Positions 9,206 through 17,435 of a stretch of 64,000 nt of DNA are shown piece by piece (within the stretch, counting starts at the first letter, position 1; the number at the start of each line of letters is the position of its first letter). The stretch covers positions 62,001 to 126,000 of the forward strand of contig JAXGMN010000026.1 in NCBI GenBank assembly GCA_040768665.1, in the 5' to 3' direction. Under the pieces are notes generated by a model. The model did not search any database, was not told the origin of the DNA, and was given only the letters and a program-made list of their open reading frames with translations. Source of the stretch: JABWBD01 sp040768665. GTDB lineage: Bacteria; Planctomycetota; Planctomycetia; Pirellulales; Thermoguttaceae. The translations under genes were made by a program, and so were the position numbers.

Positions 9206-9529
9206 TTAGGTTTGCGGTTTATCCTCGCCCGCCTCCCGGCAGAAGCGAAGGATGTAGTCCAGATAGTGTTTCAGCAGCCAGAACTTCTCCAGAAACTCCG
9301 GCCATCCGCAGGAAGGCTGAAAACCGTTCTCCATTTCGGCGGTGACGGCCCCGGCGGGAGTGACGCCCTCCTGGAATTCCCGCCACAATTCGTCCCAGAC
9401 CTTCAAGGCACTCTCGTCGACGGATGCGACGACGTAGCGGACGTCCTTGAGGGTCTGTTCCATGGACCGGCCATCGTGGAAAAGCTTCCGCGCGCCGATC
9501 TCTTCCGGCAGCTCAAACGCTCGTACCAT
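9206..9529 (-). CDS. Small conserved-looking protein upstream of gdhA, function unknown
   Basis: This 107-residue protein is not recognised. It is predicted to be soluble and mostly helical, with no signal peptide or membrane segment. The C-terminal part is rich in aromatic residues (WPEFLEKFWLLKHYLDYIL) and the protein is acidic. The start is well supported: AGGAGG lies 5 nt before the ATG at 9529. It ends 28 nt before gdhA, with the gdhA ribosome binding site in the gap, so the two genes are likely one transcript. A regulatory or accessory role in glutamate or nitrogen metabolism is possible but is only an inference from position. Confidence 0.7.
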   Translation of the reverse strand: MVRAFELPEEIGARKLFHDGRSMEQTLKDVRYVVASVDESALKVWDELWREFQEGVTPAGAVTAEMENGFQPSCGWPEFLEKFWLLKHYLDYILRFCREAGEDKPQT

Positions 9530-10066
9530 CGGTGCCTCCTATCCGCTTCTCACGGCCGGCAGCAGCCGAGCCACTGGCGATTCTCTTGCGAACTTGACGA
9601 CCCCGGTATGTCTGCCGCTTTGCGAGGCGTGGTTCGAACAGATCACACTGGTCGATCCATGTTCCCGGCTGGCGGAGCCGGCACGACGTGCGCCGCCGGC
9701 AGCAACCACAGATTCCAAAGCTCACAGCGGTGTCTCCTCCCCGGTCTCTCAGCCACGACCCCCGAGGAAACGAACAAACGGCGTGCCAGTGAAGAGAGCG
9801 CTGGTGAAGTGTGTCTGCAAGTCTGTAGTACGCAAGGAGATCTGAAATGGGTTTGTCGGAAATGGAGAGGCCGGTCGGCGGGGGCGGCTGGTGGTACCGA
9901 GGAGATGCAGGTTGGGCAGGGGCGGCGACTTTGGGGTGTAACTGATTGGCGCGGGAGGGTTTAGGGTGGCTGTTCAGGAGTTGCACAGGACTGGTGGCTT
10001 GGCAGCAGGGCAATCGCCGGCCCGAGTAGGTCCCGGTTGGGAGATTCCACAACACGCGCTTAGCAG
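9530..10066. other. Intergenic region upstream of the gdhA operon
   Basis: No gene is supported here. Open frames in this stretch lack homology-like features and overlap the repeat array or the antisense of the small gene. The promoter of the 107-codon gene and gdhA should lie at the left end. The right end runs into the palindromic repeat array. Confidence 0.5.
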
Positions 10067-10775
10067 GTGAACCTTTGGCTCCTGCCAGGCGAGCTGGCAG
10101 GGGGCCGGTATTGTATTGGGGGCGTGGTGGCTAGCTGTGAAACCTTTGGCTCCTGCCAGACGAGCTGGCAGGGGGCCGATATTGTATTGGCGGCGTTGTG
10201 GCTAGCTGCGAAACCTTTGGCTCCTGCCAGGCGAGCTGGCAGGGGCCGGTATTGTATTGGCGGCGTGGTGGCTAGTGCGTCGTCCAGACTAAATTTTCGG
10301 TCGGGCACGCGATTTCGTGCGGACAATGATCAATCGCTCAGCAAGCGCGACCCGAACTTTTAGCGTGGACAAGGCACTAGCTGCGAAACTCTTGGCTCCT
10401 GCCAGGCGAGCTGGCAGGGGGCCGATATTGTATTGGCGGCGTTGTGGCTAGCTGCGAAATCCTTGGCTCCTGCCAGGCGAGCTGGCAGGGGGCTGGCATA
10501 TTGGGGCGTGGTGGCTAGCTGTGAAATCCTTGGCTCCTGCCAGACGAGCTGCGCAGGGGGCCGGTATTGTATTGGGGGCGCGGTGGCTAGTTGCGAAATC
10601 CTTGGGCTCCCGCCAGGCGAGCTGGCAGGGGGCCGGTATTGTATTGGCGGCGCAGCTAGCTGCGAAACCTTGGCTCTCTGCCAGGCGAGCTGGCAGGGGG
10701 CCGATATTGTATTGGCGGCGTTGTGGCTAGCTGCGAAACCTTTGGCTCCTGCCAGGCGAGCTGGCAGGGGGCCGG
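10067..10775. repeat. Tandem array of nine 71-bp palindromic (REP-like) units
   Basis: A unit of about 71 bp is repeated nine times. Each unit has a palindromic core, CCTGCCAG-gcgag-CTGGCAGG (8-bp stem, 5-nt loop), preceded by a variant of AACCTTTGGCT and followed by a variant of GGGGGCCGGTATTGTATTGG and CGTGGTGGCTAGCTGCGAA. Cores start at 10081, 10152, 10223, 10398, 10469, 10536, 10609, 10677 and 10748. Some units carry point changes or small indels that damage the stem (for example the sixth). The third unit is interrupted by a 101-bp element. A lone related copy, with a different but still paired stem, is at 26117-26137. The array lies downstream of the NtrC-type regulator gene. It contains no unique spacers, so it is not a CRISPR. 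Confidence 0.92.
10276..10376. mobile_element. MITE-like 101-bp element with CTAG target duplication
   Basis: This 101-bp sequence interrupts one unit of the 71-bp array. Its ends are imperfect inverted repeats: TGCGTCGTCCAGACTAAATT at the left and, on the other strand, TGCCTTGTCCACGCTAAAAG at the right. It is flanked by CTAG on both sides (10272-10275 and 10377-10380), while intact array units have a single CTAG at this spot (GTGGCTAGCTGCGAA). That shows insertion with a 4-bp target duplication. It has no coding capacity. A CTAG target is known for some IS5-group elements, but the parent transposase is not in the window. Confidence 0.8.
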
Positions 10776-10825
10776 AAGATGTTCAGCTTGGCATACTCGT
10801 GAAGCGGTATCCGGCGGTTGGGCCG

Positions 10826-12265
10826 TCAGGTTTCGGGGTTTTCGAGGTTGTACTTTTTGATGCGGTGTCGGAGGGTGTTGCGGCTGATTCCCAACAGGCG
10901 GGCGGTCTGCACCTGGTTGTTTCCGCAGTGCTTCAAGGCCTGGGCGATGAGGGTTTCCTCGACCAGATCGACGATGTTGGCGTGGGCCTGCTGATCGGCC
11001 AGCCGCAAGAGCTCAGGAACCATCTCCTCGATACGGACCCGAAGTTTGTGGAGCAGGTCTTCGCGAGTCGCCGAGGCGGCCCGGTCGGAGTCGGATTCGA
11101 ACTGAAGGTGCTCGGGCAGGAGCACGTCGCCCTTGCACATGAGCACTCCGCGGCGGAGACAGTTTTCCAGTTCGCGAACGTTTCCGGGCCAGCCGTGGGC
11201 GTGCAACTTTCGCATTGCCGGCTCGGCGACGTACTGGATCGGCTTGGCGTATTGCTCGGCAAATCGGCCGACGAAGTAGTCGACCAACGGATTGATGTCA
11301 TCCAGTCGCTCGCGCAGCGGAGGCAGCTCGATCGAGATCACTTTCAAGCGGTAATAGAGATCCTCTCGAAATCGCCCCTGCTCGACTTCCTTTTCCAGGT
11401 TCTTGTTTGTGGCGGCGAGGATCCGCACGTCGACACGGATCGGCTGGCTGCCTCCGACCCGTTCGAATTCGCTCTCCTGAAGCACGCGGAGCACCTTGGC
11501 CTGTGCGGCGCGGGAGATCTCGCCGATCTCGTCGAAGAAGAGGGTGCCCGTGTGGCAGCGTTCGAACTTGCCGACGTGGGAGCGGTCGGCCCCGGTAAAC
11601 GCGCCGCGCTCGTAGCCGAACAGCTCGCTCTCGAAGAGAGAATCGGGGATCGTGGCACAATTGACCGCCATGAAGGGTCTGTCCTTGCGATGGCTGTGAT
11701 GGTAGATTGCTCGGGCCGCCAGCTCTTTGCCGGTGCCGCTTTCGCCGGTGATCAGCACCGTTACGTCTTTTTCGGCCACCTGGCCGATCAGCTTGAAGAC
11801 CGCCTGCATCTTGCGATGGGCGCCGACGATCCTGACCTCGCCACTTCCGGCCGGAGAGACTTTCGTCACGGAGCCGGGCAGGCGGACCACCTCCTTCATC
11901 ATTTGATTGACGCGAAGGGCGTCGGCGGCGATCCGCTTGAGCTCCTCCGAGTCGAACGGCTTGAGGAGGTAATCGTAGGCGCCGATTCTCATCGCCTCGA
12001 TGGCCGTTTCGGTGGTGCCGTGGGCGGTCATGATGATTACGGGCGTTTTCACCTGGGCCTGCTTCATCGCCGTCAGAGTCTCGAGGCCGTTCAGCCCCGG
12101 CATCATGTAGTCGAGCAGGATCAGGTCGAACGCCTCGGCGGCCAGGAGCTGCAGCGCCGCTTCGCCGTCGGCTCGCGCATGGACTTCATATCCCTGGCGG
12201 GCGAACAGCCGGGTCAGGAAGTGAGTCAGGCCTTCGTCGTTGTCGACAATCAGGATTCTTTCCAT
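10826..12265 (-). CDS. NtrC-family sigma-54-dependent response regulator
   Basis: This is a DNA-binding response regulator that activates sigma-54 promoters, 479 residues. The domain order is a receiver (residues 1-115, phospho-acceptor Asp52 in LILLDYMMPG), an AAA+ ATPase (about 140-375) with Walker A GESGTGKE, the sigma-54-contacting loop GAFTGA and Walker B GTLFFDEIGE, and a C-terminal Fis-type helix-turn-helix (CGNNQVQTARLLGISRNTLR). The ATG at 12265 is chosen because the receiver domain begins exactly there; the frame continues upstream, but only through the kinase gene. It follows the histidine kinase stop by 11 nt, so the two form one operon. The gene ends about 50 bp from the palindromic repeat array. 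Confidence 0.95.
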   Translation of the reverse strand: MERILIVDNDEGLTHFLTRLFARQGYEVHARADGEAALQLLAAEAFDLILLDYMMPGLNGLETLTAMKQAQVKTPVIIMTAHGTTETAIEAMRIGAYDYLLKPFDSEELKRIAADALRVNQMMKEVVRLPGSVTKVSPAGSGEVRIVGAHRKMQAVFKLIGQVAEKDVTVLITGESGTGKELAARAIYHHSHRKDRPFMAVNCATIPDSLFESELFGYERGAFTGADRSHVGKFERCHTGTLFFDEIGEISRAAQAKVLRVLQESEFERVGGSQPIRVDVRILAATNKNLEKEVEQGRFREDLYYRLKVISIELPPLRERLDDINPLVDYFVGRFAEQYAKPIQYVAEPAMRKLHAHGWPGNVRELENCLRRGVLMCKGDVLLPEHLQFESDSDRAASATREDLLHKLRVRIEEMVPELLRLADQQAHANIVDLVEETLIAQALKHCGNNQVQTARLLGISRNTLRHRIKKYNLENPET

Positions 12266-12276
12266 GATTCTGTCTC

Positions 12277-14115
12277 TCAACCGGCAGCCGGCAGATGAAT
12301 GGAGAATGTCGCGCCGGCACCGGGCTCGGTATGAACGCGGACCGCGCCGCCGTGGAGCTGAACGGTGTTCTGGACGATCGGCAGCCCGAGGCCGGAACCC
12401 CCGGTCTTCGTGGTGAAGAACGGTTCGAAAAGATACTGAAGATCTTCGGGCGTGATGCCGGGTCCGGTGTCGGCCACATCGATCCGGACGCCGGTGGCGG
12501 CGGCGCTTGCCGAACCGTTTTCCGGCGAGACGGACACGGTGAGGGCGCCGCCTTCGGGCATGACGTCCAGGGCGTTGACCATCAGGTTCACCAGGCACTC
12601 GCTCAACTGGCGGAGGTCGCCCTCGACCCGGGGCAACTCCTCGGCAACGGAACACGACATGGCCACTCGCTGCTGTTTCGCGCGGGGCCCGACGATCTCG
12701 GCACTTTCGTCGACGAGCCGGCGGAAATCGAGATCGGCCATGACCGGTTCGCGCGGCCGCGCGAACTGCAGGAAATGATTCACGGTGGCTTCGATTCGGA
12801 GGATCTGGCGCATGGCGACGCAGAAATCTTCGCGATCTTCGGGGGAATCGTCGAGGGCCTCGCGGCAGGACTGAAGAAAGAGCTTGAGCGAGGCGAGCGG
12901 CGTGCGGATCTCATGGGCGACACCGGAGGCAAGTCGTCCGAGGGCTGCGAGGTGCTCGGAACGCGCCGCGGCTTGCAGGGCCTTCTGGAGCCGGAGCTCG
13001 ACCTTGCGGAGCTCCTCCTCGGTCAGTCCAACGCGGTGCTCAAGCCGGTCGCGGTGTTCCCGCAACCGACCGGCCATGTCGGCGAAGGCCGCGTACAGCT
13101 TGCCGATCTCGTCGTGCCGGCGGGTGTGGGCGCCGGCCAGGGCCTCGTCGAAGTTGCCGGCAGCCAACGACCTGGCCGTTTCGCTCAAGGTACGCACCGG
13201 GGCGGTCACGTAGTATCCGAGAAGCCACGAAATGAGCACGGCGATCGCCGCGGTGGCGGCGATCATCAGGTAGATGGCGCGGGTCAACTCGGCGGACGGC
13301 GCGAACGCCTCGTCGCGGTCCTGTTCCACGACCAGGTGCCAGTCCGTTCCCGCGACGGGACGAGAAGCCCCGAGAACGGCAACGCCTCGGTAGTCGGTAT
13401 AGACCGGTTTGCGTCCCGTGGTGCCGAAGATCTGCGAGAAGGTCTCCGAGCGGGAGATGTTTTCCCGGAGGATGCGATGCGGATGTTGGTGGACGAGAAA
13501 GGTTCCCTCTCCGTCGACCAGATAGCTTTCTCCGGTGCGACCCAACGAGACACGCAGCACGTCGGCGAGGATGGAAGCCGTGCTGACGGTGGCGCGGACC
13601 GCGCCCAGGGGATTGCCGCTGGGAGCTTGGATCGGAGTGGTGATGAAGAACACGGATTCGTTGCCGCCCGGTTCGAGGTGGACGGGGGACATCGTGGTTT
13701 TTCCGCGGAGGGCCTGGTGGATACCGGCGTCGCCGGCCGGCAAATTCTTCTGCTCCGCGGATTTCGTGTCGAACTGGACTCGTCCGGAGGCATCGACGAC
13801 CAGGAACCGGCTATAGACGCCGTACTGGCTTTGCACCAGCTCCAAATAGGAAGCGATCCGGGTCGGGTCGAGGCTCCCGAGGGGTGATGCGCCGGCGACG
13901 ACTTCCAGGTCGGCCTTTCGTTCACGAATCCATCGCTCGAGGAGCCCTTGCTTCTCTGCCGCCACGTTCTCCAACTGGCTGGTGACGATTGCGGCAATCA
14001 CGTTGTCGGCCGTCCGCACGGCAAACACGCTCACGACCGCCAGCGGGGCCAGGGCGACCAGGAGAAAAATGAGCGTGATCCGCAGTTGCAGACTGCCGAG
14101 GAGGGTCGTTTTCAC
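12277..14115 (-). CDS. Membrane sensor histidine kinase (cache sensor, HAMP, NtrB-like kinase core)
   Basis: This is the sensor partner of the adjacent NtrC-type regulator, 612 residues. There is a transmembrane helix near residues 11-33, an extracytoplasmic double-cache-like sensor region (about 35-280), and a second helix near 285-307. A HAMP domain and coiled coil follow, then the HisKA box with phospho-acceptor His in GVAHEIRTPLASLK (about residue 403) and a HATPase domain with the N-box NLMVNALDVMPEGG, G1 DTGPGI and G2 GGSGLGLPIV. The start at 14115 gives a short positive N-terminus before the first helix. The cache-type sensor suggests a small extracellular ligand, which cannot be named. 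Confidence 0.95.
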   Translation of the reverse strand: MKTTLLGSLQLRITLIFLLVALAPLAVVSVFAVRTADNVIAAIVTSQLENVAAEKQGLLERWIRERKADLEVVAGASPLGSLDPTRIASYLELVQSQYGVYSRFLVVDASGRVQFDTKSAEQKNLPAGDAGIHQALRGKTTMSPVHLEPGGNESVFFITTPIQAPSGNPLGAVRATVSTASILADVLRVSLGRTGESYLVDGEGTFLVHQHPHRILRENISRSETFSQIFGTTGRKPVYTDYRGVAVLGASRPVAGTDWHLVVEQDRDEAFAPSAELTRAIYLMIAATAAIAVLISWLLGYYVTAPVRTLSETARSLAAGNFDEALAGAHTRRHDEIGKLYAAFADMAGRLREHRDRLEHRVGLTEEELRKVELRLQKALQAAARSEHLAALGRLASGVAHEIRTPLASLKLFLQSCREALDDSPEDREDFCVAMRQILRIEATVNHFLQFARPREPVMADLDFRRLVDESAEIVGPRAKQQRVAMSCSVAEELPRVEGDLRQLSECLVNLMVNALDVMPEGGALTVSVSPENGSASAAATGVRIDVADTGPGITPEDLQYLFEPFFTTKTGGSGLGLPIVQNTVQLHGGAVRVHTEPGAGATFSIHLPAAG

Positions 14116-14215
14116 GCGTCAGCGGGCAAAGTATGGCCCGGAGGTGAGGGGAGCGGGACGGGGACCAATAGTCAATTATATTTCTCGGGACGGGTTTACG
14201 CAAAGCGGCGGCGAG

Positions 14216-17200
14216 TCAGTGAGTGGTCAGGGGTTCGACTTTCGGTTCACTCCAGCAGGCCCAGTCGAAGCTGAATGGGCCATCGGAATCGGTAATGAGT
14301 GAAAGGACCACCGGCCGCTCTTTCCATGGCGAAAGGTCGACGGAAAGCGGCTGCCAGGAGCCGGGCAGCATGTGCTGTCGGGCCATTTGCCGACCATTGA
14401 CTTCGACGATGAAAAACACGCCTTCGGAACGCGAGCCTTCGCGCAGGCCGACGCGGCAGGTAAATCGTGCCGGAGTTGCATCCAACGTCATCGGGAAGTA
14501 GGCCAGTGTCTGACCGAAGTGGGGCGGATGGGCGAAGAACCCACGGCGCACGGAGCCGTCGATGGAAAACTGGTCGGGTCGCATGACGGCATGTTCGGCG
14601 TTTTGGAGTGCGTGTCCGGCGTCGTCGAAGAACATGACGACGGGGTGCTCGCTGGTGAGTTCCAGCGGGAGCCGAGCCGCAGGGGGCGGCTCTCGCAGCA
14701 GGAAAACGGAACCGGGCAGCAGGGCCGTGGTTTGCAGGGTTCCGGCTTCGCGGTGCAGCGGCCGCCGGCCCCGGTCGTCGATCGCCATCGCGTAGTCGGC
14801 ACCGGGAGCAAAAGCCACGGCGGCTTCTCGCTGTCCGCGGCGTTCGATTCTCGTGTCGTGCCAGCGGGCCCAATCGAAGCTCGGGGAGCGGGCCGGTCCG
14901 GGTTCGACGGCGAGTTCGACCGTGATTTGCTTGCCAGCCAGCGGAGTCAGGTCGAGTTCGAGGAGACGGGGTGTTTCGGAGGCGTGGTGCACTTGCTCCT
15001 GGAGCGTCTGCTTTCCGTCCGTGGCCGATATCCGAAATGTCACGCCGTCGGAGCGGTCGGGCTTCATGGCAGCTTCGGCCATCGCTACCCTGCCGGTCAG
15101 CAGATATTGGCCTTCCCGGGGGAGATCGATTTCATAGCGGGAATAGGCCACGCCGGTTCTGCCTTTCCAGGGCGGATGGGCAGCCAGAACGTTGTCGCCG
15201 TGTTCGGTGAACCCGCCCCCGTCGTCGGCCGACCCCGGTCCTTTCCACTGGCGGGCCTTCTGTCCGTCGCGCTGCGAGCCGCACATGGCCCGATCGATCT
15301 GCTCGGCGAGATTGAGGAGCGTGCTCGCTCGGCTGCGCGTGCGAAGGATGGCCAACCGGTCCGTTGCCGTGACGCCCGCGCAGACGACATCTTCCGGGAG
15401 CGACGTCACGTGGAATGCCTCGTCGCTGCGTGGTTCATCGAAGTAGGGATACCAGCGTTCGGACTCCAGGCCGAAGAGCCGTTTTTCGTCGTAGGCGCGC
15501 CAGTCGGGAATAGTGCCGGGGCCTTCCGCCTGCCACACTCCGGTTACGGTGCGGCTGATGAGGCGGTCGCCGCAGATCAGACGCCCATCCGTGGTGCGCA
15601 CTGCGCGGCGGCCATCGTTGGTCTGCCAGGGGAAAGCAACATCGGCGGACCAGTCCGATTCGAGGTCGATGTCGAGCCGGTTGTCGAGCCAGAAGCGGGC
15701 TTCGTCGAAGAACTGGCGGGAGAACCCGGTCGGCCGGCGGAGCTGTTGGAGGTTTGGCTTGAGCGTGGGGATCACACCCCAGTGTTCGTAGGCGTCGTTC
15801 CACGCGGCGTAGAGTTGGTCCTGGGTCGGCGGGGCACAGCCCAGATAGCCATTGATGATCGTGAAGGGGCGCAGCAGGTAGGAACTGATTGGATGGGCGG
15901 TCGCAAGTTGACGGCGGTTCCAGGTGCCTTCGGAATGCTGGACGCCCCAAGCGTGGCGTTGGGCGAAGGCCTCGTGCCGGAAGGTTACTTCGTTGAGCCC
16001 TTCGCCGCTGATGGCGACTTCCGGCAGGGCGTCGCGAAGCTCGCGGTGCAGGGCCAGGTTGCCGTCGATCATCGACATTCCGTCGATCAGGCCGTTGTGG
16101 TCGTTGAAGAGGCAGAGCGTCTGATCGAGGTGGAGCGAATCAATTCTGTACGTGCGGCAGAGTTGGACCATGGCGTTGACGAAGTGCTCGCGCCAGGGCC
16201 GGTGGGCCGGATTGATGTAAGCGAAGCGGATCTCCGGCTCGGCGCGATCCCAAAGCCACCAAAGCTTCTCGTGTTCGCCCCAGGGGCTGCGAACCTGGTA
16301 CGGTTCGAATTTCGTGTAGAGCGGGTTGAGCGGGTCGACACCGAAGTAGTTCACGTGGAGCATGACGCGGAAACCGAGGACGTGAGCTGCCTCGACAAAA
16401 GGGGCCAGAGCTTCGCGAGGTTCGTCGTAGACCGGATAGTCGCGATCGTAGCCCGCCTTGCGCCAGTCGGGGACATAGAGAATCGTCTGCTTAGGGTCGA
16501 GCCGGCCGGTGAGCGGACGCAGCAGATCGGGGCTCAGCCCCATGATGACCATCGCCCGAATGTCCTTCACCCAGCCGGGCTGCTGCTTCTCGATCGGGAC
16601 CGGCTGGAATCGGTCGACCATCCATTGTCGATAGCGCCGCGCGGGCACGCGCCAGTCGCCCTGGTAGACATCGAGATGCCATGGCACCGATTCGCAGGCC
16701 GTGAGTTCGTCGAACGGGGCGTAGTTGATCGTGGCGAGGGTCAGTTGCCAGCCTTCCGCGTCGCGCTGGACGATGAGGCGTTTGAACCGCCCCTTTTCGT
16801 CCTCGGCCCAAACGAAGAAGCCGCAGTCCGGACCTTCGACGATGACAAGTTGCGCTTCCCAGCCAATCGGGTAATCGAACTGGTGGCGGCGGCCGGGGCT
16901 GTCGGCGGTGAGGCGAATGCCGGAGCGGCCCGGAACCAGGATGGAGTAGTCGAGCGGAATCCGGCCGATCGACCAACTCAGGCCCCAAACTCCCGCCTCG
17001 GGCGATGCGGCCTTTTGGGTGACGACCAGTTCGCCTTCGGCAGTCGTGCGGTAAGTCGCTTGGGCGGTGGCCCCATCGAGATCGGAGAAGCCACTGTATC
17101 GCCGCCGGACTTCGTTGCGGTCGCCGAACTGGTGCGGGCCTTCGCACGCCGAGGCATTATGCTCGGCGGGCACACGATGGATTGTGATTGACGGCGTATC

Positions 17201-17362
17201 CTCGGCAGGGTGGACGAACACCTTGCCATCGCTCTGAAGCTGGACGAGCGAGCCGCATCGAAAGGATGCTTCGAAGCGAGGCGACTCAACGCAGAGCGGC
17301 TGGCAGAGGGGCGCGTTGGACAAAAGGAGCAGACAAGGAAGTAAGGCGGGAGGGCAAATCAT
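14216..17362 (-). CDS. Large secreted TIM-barrel-like protein (DUF6259-type), function unknown
   Basis: This is an exported 1048-residue protein. The N-terminus (MICPPALLPCLLLL) looks like a signal peptide. Residues about 40-250 resemble a glycosidase-type N-terminal beta-sandwich. About 255-600 resemble a TIM barrel with acidic/aromatic strand ends such as ILYVPDWRKAGYDRDYPVYD, MLHVNYFGVDP, RIDSLHLDQT and EVAISGEGLN. The C-terminal third has two carbohydrate-binding-like beta-sandwich stretches with the related motifs SPSFDWARWHD and FSFDWACWSE. The overall look fits the DUF6259 family, common in Planctomycetota and Verrucomicrobiota polysaccharide loci. Glycoside hydrolase activity is an inference, and catalytic residues cannot be assigned with confidence. 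The next gene upstream is a secreted beta-helix protein on the same strand. Confidence 0.8.
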   Translation of the reverse strand: MICPPALLPCLLLLSNAPLCQPLCVESPRFEASFRCGSLVQLQSDGKVFVHPAEDTPSITIHRVPAEHNASACEGPHQFGDRNEVRRRYSGFSDLDGATAQATYRTTAEGELVVTQKAASPEAGVWGLSWSIGRIPLDYSILVPGRSGIRLTADSPGRRHQFDYPIGWEAQLVIVEGPDCGFFVWAEDEKGRFKRLIVQRDAEGWQLTLATINYAPFDELTACESVPWHLDVYQGDWRVPARRYRQWMVDRFQPVPIEKQQPGWVKDIRAMVIMGLSPDLLRPLTGRLDPKQTILYVPDWRKAGYDRDYPVYDEPREALAPFVEAAHVLGFRVMLHVNYFGVDPLNPLYTKFEPYQVRSPWGEHEKLWWLWDRAEPEIRFAYINPAHRPWREHFVNAMVQLCRTYRIDSLHLDQTLCLFNDHNGLIDGMSMIDGNLALHRELRDALPEVAISGEGLNEVTFRHEAFAQRHAWGVQHSEGTWNRRQLATAHPISSYLLRPFTIINGYLGCAPPTQDQLYAAWNDAYEHWGVIPTLKPNLQQLRRPTGFSRQFFDEARFWLDNRLDIDLESDWSADVAFPWQTNDGRRAVRTTDGRLICGDRLISRTVTGVWQAEGPGTIPDWRAYDEKRLFGLESERWYPYFDEPRSDEAFHVTSLPEDVVCAGVTATDRLAILRTRSRASTLLNLAEQIDRAMCGSQRDGQKARQWKGPGSADDGGGFTEHGDNVLAAHPPWKGRTGVAYSRYEIDLPREGQYLLTGRVAMAEAAMKPDRSDGVTFRISATDGKQTLQEQVHHASETPRLLELDLTPLAGKQITVELAVEPGPARSPSFDWARWHDTRIERRGQREAAVAFAPGADYAMAIDDRGRRPLHREAGTLQTTALLPGSVFLLREPPPAARLPLELTSEHPVVMFFDDAGHALQNAEHAVMRPDQFSIDGSVRRGFFAHPPHFGQTLAYFPMTLDATPARFTCRVGLREGSRSEGVFFIVEVNGRQMARQHMLPGSWQPLSVDLSPWKERPVVLSLITDSDGPFSFDWACWSEPKVEPLTTH

Positions 17363-17435
17363 GGGGAGTCTCGTGGGAAGGGGGAAGAAGACGGATGTGA
17401 TTCATGGGACTCATGGGGCCGGTGGGGCGCGGCGG

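Noticed and set aside
10067..10775. Repeat array as a CRISPR
   Set aside because: The units are directly joined 71-bp repeats without unique spacers, and no cas genes are present.
10433..12298. Plus-strand frame running from the repeat array through the regulator gene
   Set aside because: The first part only translates the 71-bp repeats and the rest is antisense to the NtrC-type regulator.
12266..12655. N-terminal extension of the response regulator (130 codons)
   Set aside because: The extension overlaps the histidine kinase gene in another frame, and the receiver domain starts exactly at the ATG at 12265.
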